NCBI RefSeq assembly: GCF_003086295.3
Contig: NC_092045.1
Location: 24,990,890 to 25,054,889 of the forward strand
Direction: 5' to 3'
Source of the DNA: Arachis hypogaea
Lineage: Eukaryota; Streptophyta; Magnoliopsida; Fabales; Fabaceae
DNA: 64,000 nucleotides
The notes beneath the pieces were generated by a model. The model was not told the origin of the DNA. It did not search any database and was given only the letters and a program-made list of their open reading frames with translations. Position 1 is the stretch's first letter. Every line of letters begins with the position of its first letter. Made by a program: the position numbers and the translations under genes. Shown here one piece after another: positions 34,301 to 45,739 of this stretch.

Positions 34301-34969
34301 TTCCAATGGAGGCGAGAGCTCTTCCACTGGGAGTTGGAACTACTGGATCAATTACATGAGGTATTGAGACCTGTGAAACTAGTACATAATAGGGAGGATA
34401 GAGTGGTATGGAAATATGATAGGCAAGGTATTTTTTCAACTAACTCCTTTGTGCAGGTGCTACAGGAAGAAATGCTCCCAGAGGAGGTGATCAGTTACAG
34501 CTTCACGAAGACAATTTGGAAAGGATTGGTTCCACCAAGAGTTGAGCTGTTCGTTTGGTTTATTGTGATCGGCAGGGTGAATACAAAGGAGAGGCTAAGC
34601 CAGTTTGGGGTTGTCAGCCCGGAGGATAGTGTCTGTGTGTTCTGTAATAACAACACGAAATCTGTACATCATCTGTTTCTAGGCTGTGTTTTTGCGTGGC
34701 AGGTTTGGAGTGCTTGGATAGCAAGGCTTTGTCGTTAATGGTCTTATCCGGGGTCCATGAAAGAGCATTTTCTAAGTTGGACAGAGGAACAAAGGAGTCC
34801 AGAGGATCGAAAGCAGCGGCTAAGATGTTTTTGTGCCATTGTGTGGAACATTTGGTTGGAAAGGAACATGAGAATCTTTCAGAATAAAAGCAAAGGTGTC
34901 AATGAGGTAATCCACATGACCATGACTAGCGTTAATGAGTGGACAGGTGTTGATCCCCTTTGTTGTTGA
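31351..34969 (+). pseudogene. LINE ORF2: endonuclease, reverse transcriptase, zf-RVT
   Basis: It starts at ATG 31,351 (MIISAWNVRGLRG). The AP-type endonuclease holds IETK, LGDFNEIL (about residue 140) and LSDHCPI. The reverse transcriptase holds APGCDGYNMNFIK, LRPISMVGCVYKVISKVL, KLDFQKAYDMV, GLRQGDPLSPFLF and the catalytic FADDTILF near residue 677. The zf-RVT zinc region follows from about 34,400 (VPPRVELFVWF..., CVFCNN...HHLFLGC). Defects: TGA at 31,915, a frameshift near 34,060-34,080, TAG at 34,295 and TAA at 34,736; the frame ends at 34,969. No RNase H domain follows, unlike the other LINE in this window. When intact it would nick DNA and copy its own RNA into the nick. Confidence 0.9.
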
Positions 34970-35110
34970 TGGCAATGCTGAAGATGACGTGGGAACTTAT
35001 CTTTATTTGTAGTATTTTTATTTATTCAAGTAAGGTATAGTGTTTATCTAGTACTGTTGCTCCACAATATTGTGTTGAGCTTTTGCTTTCAAAAAAAAAA
35101 TAATAATTAT

Positions 35111-38100
35111 TTTTTATATTTACCACAAATATTTTTAAAATTCATCTAGTAGAACCCTAATTTCTTTTTCCTGTAAACTCACTACGCCCTCCTCTCTATC
35201 CACAGAACTACCATCACCTACTCCACTCTTCTCTGGTCTCTGCCGTCGCCATCCAGCCTAGCACTCACGACCGGTCTCAACCCATCTCCTGGCGTCGTTT
35301 TAAGCCTCTCTCTCCCCATCGTTCATTTTTAGTATCTCTCTTCTCTCTTTGAGTCGTTCGTTCTCAGCCTCAGAGCGCCGTCGTTCTCTTTGCCATCGTC
35401 GTGGCACCTGCATCGTTCCATTGCCGCTTGAGTCATCATTCTTACTGCTTAGTATCATCGTTCTCACTCCTCAGTGGCGTCGTCCTTAGTAAGCAATGGT
35501 GGCATGGGTCTCAGCGAGTCAGTGTCGTTGTCATTAGTATATAACACAACTTTTCTAAAACTTTTCATTGGTTGGCATTGCACTGTCTACATCAATTAAT
35601 CAATCTCTAGTGAGAACTTCTCGCATTTAAACAAGTACTAACTAAGGAATGTCACCTGAACCTAAGAAAATGTAAAATAGAGAAATCATAAATCATATAC
35701 CTTTAAAAGTGCCATATTTCTATTTACAGTTAATTCAAGAAGACCATTACAAAACAATGACATAAATTTGGATGAGTGTTCAATATTTAAGATTACTTAG
35801 TGCCCTATTATAAAGATGATCCAGATACCAAACAAATATGTGAAAAAACTTTTATCTACTAAGACAGATCATGAATAAGACTATATAGTTCATAACAAAG
35901 GCTAAAATTTTTCTTTAATATTGTTAAATTGCTCAATTGTTGCTCTATGTTTGTAAGTAATATACTTTTTGCAGTGCAATGCTTTGACTGAATTCCTTAA
36001 CTTTGTATTTCAATTCTTCAATTTTGGACTGCAGTTTTCTTTCTCTCCAGAAAAGAGGAAATCGACACTTTTAATGCAATTTCCTTTAACTAGGAGCTTA
36101 TCAAGAGCCATGGCTAAAACTAACTCCAATTCCAAAAGTAATCCATTTTCCTCCATTGGAAACAATAATCATTGCCGACAAGCCATTAGCAGAAAAAAGC
36201 ATACGATGAAACTTTGAATTATGAAAAAAGAGAAAATTAAAAGAAAAAATTTTCAGTTGAAAATGGGCACCGTGAAAGATGGGTGCACAAGCCAAACCCT
36301 AAACTCCAATCCTTATGTGAAGAGGAGTGCGGTGCAGCAGAACAAATTAAGAAACATGAGAAATACGAAGCTGGTTGCAGATTAAATAAAAATTCACCAA
36401 ATCACAAATTAAAACAAAACAGTCATCATCATCAACATACATTAATTGTAAAATACACAGAATTAAAATTGCGAAAGTATAAAATCTTAAAGATTAACTT
36501 GTGCTAGTGAGAATCTTCTTGATAATTGTGTCAACTTGGATAGTAGAAGAGAAGGGAGAATCATGGCGCCAAGGAGGATTCCGGAAGAATTGAAGAGGCA
36601 CCACGTCTGAAACGAATTCAAATGAATTTGGATGAAATCGAAAAATTGAATTAAAATAGTAGGAAGATACCTGGTGAGGAAGAAGGTAGAGGAAGAAGTG
36701 ACAAGGTCATCACGAAGAGAAACAAGCGGCAGGATCATCGTAAAGAGGTCAATAATAAGGCAGATAGCAGCTGAAATGAGGGTTTGATTCTCAAATTTTA
36801 TATGGAGACAATTTTAAAATATCAAAAATCTTATTATCTTTTAGTGTAATTTTTAATAAGTTATTAATAAATTAAATATAAATCATTAAATCATTTATCA
36901 ATATAATCTAATGTTTCAAATTTTATAGAGTATCAGATAAACTTAAAACATTTGAGCTGATTTTGAACGCACCTAACTTTAGTAAAACTATAATTGGTTA
37001 TAACCTTTGAAAGAGGTTTTGTTTGCAACATTTACACACAAAAAAAAGTTAGTAAAGTACACACTTCTTTTTCCAGAATTTTCGCATTACTCGATCTTCT
37101 CTTGTTATTAATTTGACTTACTGTAAAATTTCATAAAACCGGTTTACTAGTTTCTATTTCGATTAAAATATTTTTCGTCTTCATTGAAAATCCTATATAT
37201 ATCCACTCTATTTCATATTAAAAACTATAATTTCTTATGACAAATTCTTCTTGATTTGATATCAAAAAAATCTTTAAAAGTATATCTTTTAAAATGCCAC
37301 ATTGTAGTAACCAATTATCCCTAAGAAGATTCTTTTTAATTCACCTAAATACAATTCATAATTCTTTTAACTTACCTAAATACTATATTTAATACAACTA
37401 AACAAAAAGAAAACATTTAAATTGTTGCTATATGTCTCAATAATGTTCCATTCTTTGGTACTCATTATTTGGTGTTAAATTTTTATTAAATTTATTTTTT
37501 ATAATAAAATATTTAAAATTTATTAATTTTTAATTTAAATATTAATTATTTTTTTTATAATTATACATCAAATTTTTAAACACTATAACAAATACGTTGT
37601 CAGACAAATATAACTAATATAGACAAAGAAAACGTAATCATGCTACAATTCACCATTATATAAGATCAAATATTACCCAAATTAATGTAATATTATTATT
37701 ATTTTAATATGCCTGTTTCTCTTTATTACAATTAACAGATCGAATGAGACAATACCTTGGTACGGAATGATTTGAGCAGCATAAATAAATGAATGTATAT
37801 AGCCAGGTACGAAAATTTATTATTGTGGTGGTTTAAATGTTTAATGCAGTGCACTGGAGCAGGCAAGGATTGATGACGGGCTGTGGATGAACAGTTGTAA
37901 TGGTACCACTCGCAAATATTTGTGTCTGAAAAATATTTCTTCTATAAATTCTATCAGAGAACCAATAAAAAATTTTAACAATATGTACAATGGACTGATT
38001 ATTTAGTTCAATAAAAATAAATAATAAAAATCACTTTACAGATGACCGAAATTCAAAAATTTTTGTTCAATTATTTAACATCAAATTTCAAATTTTAAAT

Positions 38101-38639
38101 TTTTTAATTTCAAACTTCAAATTTTTAAAAAATCTAATTAGTTATTTTAAAAAAATAACCATCTGAAATCCTAATTTACTAGAGCATTTCACTCTTTTCT
38201 TTTTCAATCGGCGGCCACCGCCACCTTCACCATCCCATTTCACCGTAATTACTTGACTTGGCATACGACACTCACCCTTAGTAAAAATAACCATTTACTT
38301 AAGAATAAAAATAATCATCCACTTACCTAATGAATTGAACATCTAACATATTTTAATTATATATAACTAAATTCAATCCAATCAAAATAATCATCTACAT
38401 AAAAATTAAAATAATCATCTGCATACTTACTAAAATGACCATTTTAAATTGACCATTAAAATAGAAGAAGAAAATGAATAAACAGAAAAAATAGCTATGA
38501 TCATCCAACCATTTAATGAATAAATGGTATGTATGTAGTAAGATCTAATAATCAATCTGAAAAGTAGTTGAATAATTCTATAGTTAGAATTTGTGGTGAA
38601 ATATAGTTTAAAGAATTACAAATAACGAAAGCGATACTA
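35111..38639. other. Intergenic DNA, no supported gene
   Basis: Between 35,150 and 35,540 is a pyrimidine-rich island with repeated CGTCGTTCTC-type words and no useful frame; it may be the leader of a lost gene or part of an unknown transposon. Short frames at 35,969-36,217 and 36,487-36,738 lack family resemblance and codon structure. From 38,270 to 38,470 the phrase AAAATAATCATC recurs irregularly. The rest is AT-rich. Confidence 0.4.
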
Positions 38640-38660
38640 TTGAGAAGCATAGGGCTCAAA

Positions 38661-39209
38661 TCATGAGTTGAAAGAATCTAACCATGTTTGGATCCGAGAT
38701 AAAGGTATAGCATATCCAAGATGGGCATTGAATTTAACATTTACATTTGCCAAGTTTCCATAAACAATTTCAATTATTTGATCTATTGGGTCATCAGTAA
38801 TTCTTTTGTCACAGATTGCTAAGCTTATTGGTGAATTAATTCCTTTCATATATGTAGATTTGATTAAGACTTGTATAGTACTAATATGAATCCATCCAAT
38901 TTTAGATCTTTTTTGTTGATCCTTAATTTTCCCAATCTGTTTACTCAATTCTTCATCATTTATCAAAGCTATTTCAAGTTCTCCATTGACGGATTTTATC
39001 TTTATAGGGGCTTCAAGTTGAATTTTTCCATAGTATATTATATTTTTTCTATTAAAAACTTCTTTTAAAAGATTTTGTTTATTAAAATTTTCATTTGATT
39101 TGAGATTTAATTCTGTTTTTAAAACAGCCTGTTTTTCATTATCTAATAAAGCAGTTAATCTATAATAATCAGATTCTTCTATTAATTCTAAACTTTCTAA
39201 ATAATTCAT
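38661..39209 (-). pseudogene. Caulimovirid movement protein, N-terminal part
   Basis: 182 codons from ATG 39,209. The central part has the 30K-superfamily movement-protein pattern: GWIHISTIQVLIKSTYMKG followed by SPISLAICDKRI, then GNLANVNVKF. Family members are roughly 300 residues or more, so the C-terminal part is missing and the frame stops at 38,661 close to the end of viral sequence. These proteins form tubules through plasmodesmata for cell-to-cell spread. Its position just downstream of the promoter region matches the circular map. Confidence 0.75.
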
Positions 39210-39603
39210 AACTAAGAGATTAGGATAAAGACGTACCTTTCTGGAGAAAAACTTCCTTTATTTAGTATATTTTACATAAGATGTTTTTATCTCTAGAGGG
39301 GAGATTGTAGATATTAACTCCAAAGGGGAGTTTAGAATTGGTTTTTCCTAAGGGAATTCTTCTTCAAACTATAGAATCGCCTCGGCAGCTTCCTCCTTGC
39401 TCTCCTAGCATATGAGTACTCTTAGCCTCCTGCTTTCTATTGTTTGATGCCTTCTACAATTGCCTAAGCAATCTATTTATAATGGTTGGGTCTGATGGAC
39501 AATTCCCATCCTTACCCTTCTTATGACGCCATTGCTTACGTCATTGTTTATTATCTTGCACCAGCTACATTGTCGGTGCTCTATGACCTAAGCGCTTACG
39601 TCA
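39210..39603 (-). promoter_or_regulatory. Caulimovirid intergenic region with 35S-like promoter
   Basis: Read on the minus strand, TGACGTAAG-type motifs lie at about 39,592-39,603 and in a paired arrangement at 39,524-39,543, resembling the as-1 element of the 35S promoter. A TATA box TATAAATAG follows at 39,481-39,473, about 40-50 bp downstream of the paired motifs. AATAAA lies at 39,262-39,257, roughly 185 nt after the expected transcription start, the spacing typical of the terminal redundancy of caulimovirid full-length RNA. The movement-protein ATG follows only about 50 nt later, so the leader is short. No tRNA-Met primer site was recognised here. Confidence 0.7.
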
Positions 39604-40949
39604 TTATGCAATAATGTCGAGAGATGCTTCAGATGCGCTGTCCTCTTCTTTTATGTGAGTGGATGAGCTGTCTTCTTCTTTTATCATGTGGGTGGATCCT
39701 ATTTCATTATTGCTTTCTTCAGATATTTCTGAGACACACAGCTGGCACTTGTGGTCTTCTCTGTTTTTTATCAAATAGCAGAGATTCCTTTTTATTCCTT
39801 CAGGGAGTTTTTCTAAGAGCCCGGATAGATTGTAGAATGCAGATTTAAACTCTACCAAGAGTCTCATCTCTCTTTCTTCAATTTCATTTCTTTTACTGGA
39901 CACAAGCAGAGTATTTCTGCTTTTATAATTGATTCTTGTGTGAGATTCCCTTGTTATCTTTTGAGTTCTTTCGAAGACCATTGCCAGTGTGCTGGATAGT
40001 CTTCCTTCATGACTGTAAATTGTTAAGTCTTGAATCTGATCAATTGGTTAAAAATTTTCTGGAAAGACGGACATGAATATTACTTGGTGTACTGGAACCA
40101 AGCAATCTTCTTCTTCATTAAAAATAGGTTGACTGTTTGTAAATTTTAGGGATATATCCCTTGGATTTACATTGTCAATCATATTTTTAAATCTCTTTAC
40201 TGCATCAACAAATCCTGCAGGAAACTCACTAAATTTTTAGATCATTAAAAATTAAAATTGTATCAATCAATCCATACTGGAAAAACTGATAGGTATCCGA
40301 TGGGGAAGCATCTGGAAATATAACCAGTTTTGTTAGCTGTTCTTTGGCAATAGGATAATATCCCAAAATTGCCCTTTTTTCTTCAGTCCAATTCAGGACT
40401 ATGTTAAGGGTTTCTCTGAGATTTGATCTACAGACCATTTTCTTTTCCTTGATTTCAGCCCTTGTAGGAATATTTCTTATTATCCCTGTTCTCTGGGTTT
40501 GAATTGGAGCTTTATCTACTCTTTTTAGGGTTTGCTCTGGATGGAGAGCTTCATATTCCCTAAAGGATTCCTTTGCCTCTTCCAGTGTTAGAAACCCTCC
40601 TTTATGAATTATTCTTGATTGATGTGTGAATGGTGCTGCTTTTTCCCAGGCATCATATACTCCTTTCATGGGGCCATTATAAATTACATAATATTTTTTA
40701 TCTTGGGTGGATTTTTTAATGATTTCAGGAATTGTTTTATTTTCTGAAATTTTTTCTTCACCTGATTTGTCCACCACGCTTAGCTGGCTGAACTCTGTTG
40801 GTTTTGCTTGTTTTTGTGGATTTCATTGCTTCAATGGCCTTCTTGAGGGATTGGATCTGTGTCCTTATTTGCTGACAATGCTTGCATTTTTCGAGTTCTT
40901 GTTCATATTTTTGAATTTCTTGATCTAATGCGTTGTAGACGAACTCCAT
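39604..40949 (-). pseudogene. Caulimovirid transactivator/viroplasmin (inclusion-body protein), broken
   Basis: It starts at ATG 40,949 with a coiled-coil-like N-terminus (EIQKYEQELEKCKHC...). A frameshift near 40,770 leads into the frame ending at 40,229, which contains the viroplasmin/RNase H1-N-type module KKYYVIYNGPMKGVYDAW...GFLTLEEAKES. Another frame break near 40,230 leads to a C-terminal part ending at 39,604 with an acidic tail. In live relatives the protein builds the viral factory and allows translation of successive ORFs on one RNA. It sits between polymerase and promoter region, as in the caulimovirus map. At least two frame breaks make this copy non-functional. Confidence 0.78.
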
Positions 40950-41072
40950 TCTCTTGTTAATGTATCTGCAATAACATTTTTGTCACCCTTAATATATTCA
41001 ATTTTTATTGGATATTGTAACAAAAATAATTGTCATCTTACCAATCGTCCATGATTATAATCAACTTTTAAA

Positions 41073-42880
41073 TTATATCGTATAAAACAAACTTGAATCC
41101 GTCCTTAATGTAAATTCTCTGGGTAGTAAATCAATTTTCCATTTCTTAAAAGATTTAATTGCTGTTAGAGTTTCCTTTTCATGAGTGGTATATCTCTGTT
41201 CTGTTAGAGTAAAAGTCCCTGAAATATACCTGCAAAGTAATTCCTTTAGGGAATATTTAGAATCTAGTGATTCTTTTTCTTGTTCCAAGCTTTTTATAGC
41301 TTTCTTAGCTTTTAGACATCCTGACCAGGTTATGTCTGAGGCATCTGTTTCTACTATTAAGTTGTCATTTTCTTCTGGAATATAAAGTTCTGGAAGTTTT
41401 TCACATAATTTTTTAATTCTTTGAATTTGCATACTATCTTTTTCATCCCATTTCCATTCTTTTTTAGTACTTATTTTTGGAAATAAGCTTTTAATGTATT
41501 CTGTTATATTCTTTAAAAATCATTGATCAGAAATATAATTTATACACCCCAAAAATCTTTGTAATTGTTTTCTATCTTCTATTTTATTAGGAAATAAATT
41601 TACATTTTCTAGAACATTTGGTTGAAGTTTTAGCTTTCCTTGGGTGGATAGAATTAATCCAAGAAACTCTATTTCTTGTTTTGCTATTCTTGCTTTCTTT
41701 TTGCTAAGAACTAATCATTTTTCTTTACATCTTTCTAAAACTATTAATAATTTTTGAAGATGATCTTCCTTATCTTGTTTTGTAAAAACTAGTATATCAT
41801 CAATGTACACTAAAACAAATTCATTTAACTCTTTTAGATTTTCTTCCATAAATCTTTGATAAATACCTGGGGCTTGTTTTAATCCGAATGGTAATACATT
41901 CCATTCATAGAGCAACACACTTGTTGATTCTTTTGTTGGGCAAGTAAAAGCAGTTAATTTTTTTTTCTTCGTCTAAACGAAGTTGCCAATATCCTGATTT
42001 TGCATCAAGAGATGAAAACCAAGTTGCTCCTTTGAGTTTTTCTAAAATAGAATCTTTTCTTGGAAGTTTATGAGCATCACCAATAGTTGCTTCATTCATC
42101 TTCTTATAGTTAATAACCATTCTTCGTTTTCCCCTTTTAATTTCATTATTGTTTTCGACATAAAAGGCTGGAGCCGCATGAGGACTTTTACTTAATCTTA
42201 TAATTCCTTTTTCCAAAAGATCTCTACATTCTAATGAGAACTCTTCTCTATCTCTTGCGGAATAGAGAATTTTATTTGGAACATTTATCTCTTTTGTAGG
42301 GTCTTTTAATTTAATGCTTACTAATTCGTTATTTGTATTTTTAATATCTAAAGGATTTTCAGCACAAATTTCATCCAGAAGTTCTTCTATCTTTGTTTCA
42401 AGATTATTTTTTGGAATTTTTATCTGAAAGTATAAATTTAAATAACATGTATCTAATATAGAAAATATTTTAAATTTTAGAATCTTATCTATAGTAGTGG
42501 TTGGTATTTTTATACGTTTCGATTTTTGATTTATTGAAGAATCGTGTGGAGCTTTTAAAACTATATATGTTAATTCTTGAATGAATGGATGATATAGCTT
42601 TAAAAAGTTATTTCCTATGATAAAATCCATTCCAGAATCTAACATATATATAGATGGAACAATGAACCTATAATTTTGAATAAAAATTTCAGTCATCTCT
42701 GCTTTTTGGTCAATTTTATGTATTGATTTGTCAGCTATTCTAACTCTTAATGGTTTCTTTAATTTTTTCCAACCAAAGTTTTATATTTGAACTAGCAAAG
42801 CATTGTGTTGCTCCAGAATCTATGAAAGCATTTATAAACTTTTCTGTTATTTTTATAGTAATAAATGTGGTATTATTACT
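41073..42880 (-). pseudogene. Caulimovirid polymerase: protease, reverse transcriptase, RNase H, broken
   Basis: Near 42,820 an aspartic-protease motif IDSGAT is visible; a frameshift near 42,755 precedes the frame from 42,696. The reverse transcriptase follows: RRMVINYKKMN, WFSSLDAKSGYWQ, then a frameshift in an A-run near 41,955-41,965, then LPFGLKQAPGIYQRFM and the catalytic VYIDDILVF near 41,795. Stops occur near 41,713 and 41,520. The RNase H part (41,432-41,073) shows VETDAS and TTHEKETLTAI. Lack of an integrase fits Caulimoviridae rather than Ty3/gypsy, the closest look-alike. In an intact virus it processes the polyprotein and reverse-transcribes pregenomic RNA. Confidence 0.88.
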
Positions 42881-44225
42881 CAATTTCTGAGTCTGTTTCT
42901 GAGACATATTCAAAAATATAGTCTAAGTTATCATCAGATTCCTCTAATGGTTCCATGAAATAAGACTTAGCAATTTCTATTTGTTTAGTAAGATTCTTTT
43001 TATCCTTCTTTTTTGGACATTCATTTGCATAGTGTCCTTCTTCTTGGTAATACCAACACTTACAATTTTCTTTTTTATTTGGGCAATAGTTATTTTTTTG
43101 TCTTTTGTTTTTATTGTTATTTTCCTTCCTAAAATACCTCTTTTTTCTCCAGTTTGGATAATATTTTCTTTTTCTAAATTGATATTTTCTCTTTCTTTGA
43201 AGGTTTTTATTAAGACCATATTTTTGAGGTATCTCTTCATTATCCTGACAGCAAATTCTAATTATATTTGCAAATCTTTTTTGAGTCGCTTTTTGCATAC
43301 AACGTTCTTTTATTTCCTCTCTTATTGCAGAGGTTGCTCCACCAAAATTATTTTCAATTGTCCCTCTATTTATTTCTCTTATAAATCTTTCCATTATAAA
43401 TTCATTAGCAGGATATGGAAGTTTTGTTATATACATACTAAGATAATGATTTTTATCTTCTTCTTTTAATTTGTAATAATGTATTCTATATTCACATATA
43501 TAAGATTCCACATTACATAGATCATATATCTGAATATTAGCTAAATGGTTTTTTGCTTCTTGATATTCTTTATTATAGACTTCTTGTCTGTGATGTATAA
43601 TATTTTTTCCAAAAAATTCTTTATATAGAATCATCATTATATATAATATCTTATCATAAGCTGTTGTTTTTGTTGCTAAATCTTCTATTATTTGGTTTTC
43701 TATTGATGTCATATAATTTCTTATAGTTTCTTTAGTATAAAACCCTATGTAATTTCAAATATCTCTTCCAGACAAATCACTAAGCTTTGGATTAGTAAAA
43801 GCTTCTAATAAAAAAGAATTCAACCAATTTTCGAAAATTTCTTTTTCATTCTTTTTACAGTCTAAATCAAGCATTCTTTCTCCTTCCATTTCCTGGATTT
43901 TAGGAATATATTTTGATGGTATTTTTATATATTTTGAATCTTTATTTATAAACCCTTTTTTAAAAGCATAATTATCAAAATCTGTTTCCCATTTAAATTG
44001 AGATTGATTATCTTTAGATGTTCCAGCTTCATTTTTTACTTGTATTGGAATTACTGGTTCTTCGTCACTTGAATAATCTAGGATGTGTTCTTCATTTTCT
44101 ATATTTTCAGAATTTACTAATTCTTCTTCTATTTGAAATCCTTGTTCCATAATATTATTTTCTTGAGCCATTTTTAATTGTTTAAAAAGCATTGTAACTT
44201 CTTCTAATTTTTCCTCAATATTCAT
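42876..44225 (-). pseudogene. Caulimovirid coat protein with one premature stop
   Basis: A single frame of about 450 codons from ATG 44,225 to TAA 42,876, interrupted only by TGA at 43,757-43,755. The N-terminal part is acidic (SSDEEPVIPIQ...), the middle is the capsid core, and the C-terminal part is strongly basic (KRKYQFRKRKYYPNWRKKRYF). A zinc knuckle C-x-C-x5-E-G-H-x4-C follows (CKCWYYQEEGHYANEC), then an acidic tail. Acidic ends around a basic region and a knuckle are typical of caulimovirid coat proteins. Its ATG overlaps the stop of the upstream small ORF by four bases (ATGA), the compact arrangement of the family. Confidence 0.85.
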
Positions 44226-44641
44226 AATTTTAGTGGTGTTTTTACTTTTAAATCTGTTATGTTGATTATATTTTGAAATTTTTCTTCTTTGGGATTCTCT
44301 TTTTCCTTATTTCTTTGAAATTTTATGGATACTAATATTTCTTCAAGCATATCTACTATAGAATTTAATTGTGGGTTAAAAGTATGATAAAGATGTGGGA
44401 AATCATTTCCATGGTAACATTTCTTAGAAATTCCGTGTGAAAAATAAGTTTTTTCAGGTTTTTGAAGTCTTTCAATAAAACTTATAGTAAAATAAAGATT
44501 TTGAGAAAAATCATTTTGTATTGATTTTAAGAATTCGGTGTCATTACAGTTAACATTAGTTAAAATCATTAATTTTTGATCTATTAATTTTGATAACTTA
44601 ATTATTTCTTCTCTTAAATCTTCTAATTTACTTTTTTTCAT
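44222..44641 (-). CDS. Small caulimovirid ORF upstream of coat protein, function unknown
   Basis: 139 codons from ATG 44,641, no internal stop, with a helical Lys/Glu/Leu-rich start and end. It overlaps the coat-protein ATG at ATGA. In this map position relatives carry the aphid-transmission or virion-associated proteins, but I see no sequence signature that proves either. It may be full length or the 3' part of a longer gene cut by integration. Confidence 0.5.
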   Translation of the reverse strand: MKKSKLEDLREEIIKLSKLIDQKLMILTNVNCNDTEFLKSIQNDFSQNLYFTISFIERLQKPEKTYFSHGISKKCYHGNDFPHLYHTFNPQLNSIVDMLEEILVSIKFQRNKEKENPKEEKFQNIINITDLKVKTPLKL

Positions 44642-44650
44642 TAGGTGACG

Positions 44651-45739
44651 TTTTTCTTTGTGAAAAGTTACAATTTAAAGTGTGACTTTAGAAAGTGTGG
44701 TGTAAACAAATCTTTAAATCTGTATAACTTTTTGCTCTGTATACTAAAATTCACCGATAATGGAATATGCCGACAAATCTTATAAAGCAAATCAATTATG
44801 TTACGGAAGAATCTTCATAAAGGGTCACTCAAATCACGTGTCTAAGTTTCTTTTAGTCATATGCATGTTAAAATTGTGGATTTCGTTGAGAAGAACAGAA
44901 GAACATGTTAACATATTTGAAGTGTCTAATAATAATTTTTTAAATTTTTTTATATTTAATATATAAAAAAATTATTCTTTTAATAATTTTTAATAAAATA
45001 TTTTTTATGATATTTTTAAATATATTTTTAGAATATATATTAATAAGATCGTAAAATTATTAATAAAATTTTTTTAATAAAATAGATCAAATTTAAATTT
45101 TTAATATATTTATTTTAAAATTTAAAATATTTTAAAAATTTATTAATAATTATCTTAAGGTATAGTTTTAGAACATATATATTTTTTTTTATCAAATTTT
45201 TTTTGTTGAAACCTACATTACATAGAAATCACGTGTTTAATTTAGCAAAGGTCAACTTTATCTTCTTAAGTCTTAATGTTAATTAATAATTAGAATAGAA
45301 TAGAAGTCATGATATCAAAAGTTAAAGGCATCTATTATATAGCTTCAGTATTATTTGTATATAGTTTGTTTCTTCTTTTTAGATGTTTTTAGTATCGTTT
45401 TAAAACCAAAAGAAATGTACATATACTTTAAGAAATTTATTAAAATATATTGAAGTTAAAAAAGTAATAAATAATTTATAAAAGTATTCTTTGAATAATA
45501 GTTATATTTAAAGAACTTTTAATATGATTAAAAAGAATTTATTTAATAAGGAATAAAATGAAGAGAAATAAAATAGTAGAGATATAGAGAGAGAGTACGA
45601 AACAAACCAATGTTTGTTAATAATTGTCATAGAGAAGAGGTAATTAAGGACTAAATAAAACGCGTGCCTCCATAAATATTAAAACTCATTTTGTCATCAT
45701 ATCTTTTTTTTTTTAAGAAGAATTTTTTATTTGTTACAC
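44651..45739. other. AT-rich intergenic DNA, no gene
   Basis: Low-complexity AT-rich sequence between the viral insertion and the LINE fragment. A short frame at 44,760-44,966 has no support. Confidence 0.5.

Larger units (their letters stand above)
28817..35098 (+). mobile_element. L1-type LINE, nearly full length but decayed
   Basis: Order on the plus strand: short GA-rich leader, ORF1 with RRM, ORF2 with endonuclease, reverse transcriptase and zf-RVT, then a short 3' UTR and an A-run at 35,091-35,100. A 12-bp duplication AATAATAATTAT borders it (28,805-28,816 and 35,099-35,110); it is low-complexity but lies exactly where LINE ends are expected. ORF1 and ORF2 overlap at TAATG (31,349-31,353). 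In-frame stops and one frameshift make it inactive. Its 5' edge is 138 bp from the hAT MITE. Confidence 0.85.
38640..44650 (-). mobile_element. Endogenous caulimovirid (integrated pararetrovirus), inactive
   Basis: On the minus strand the order is: small ORF, coat protein, protease/reverse transcriptase/RNase H, transactivator/viroplasmin, intergenic promoter, movement protein (partial). This is the circular Caulimoviridae map opened between the movement protein and the small ORF upstream of coat protein, as expected of an integrated linear copy of a circular genome. About 6.0 kb of what is normally a 7-8 kb genome is present. No integrase and no LTRs. Premature stops and frameshifts occur in coat, polymerase and transactivator genes, so it is a genomic fossil. 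The genus cannot be fixed by eye; the coat and viroplasmin point to the caulimovirus/soymovirus side of the family. Confidence 0.88.

Noticed and set aside
38640..44650. Interpretation of the RT region as a Ty3/gypsy retrotransposon
   Set aside because: No LTRs or integrase; movement protein, viroplasmin and a 35S-like promoter are present, which fits Caulimoviridae.
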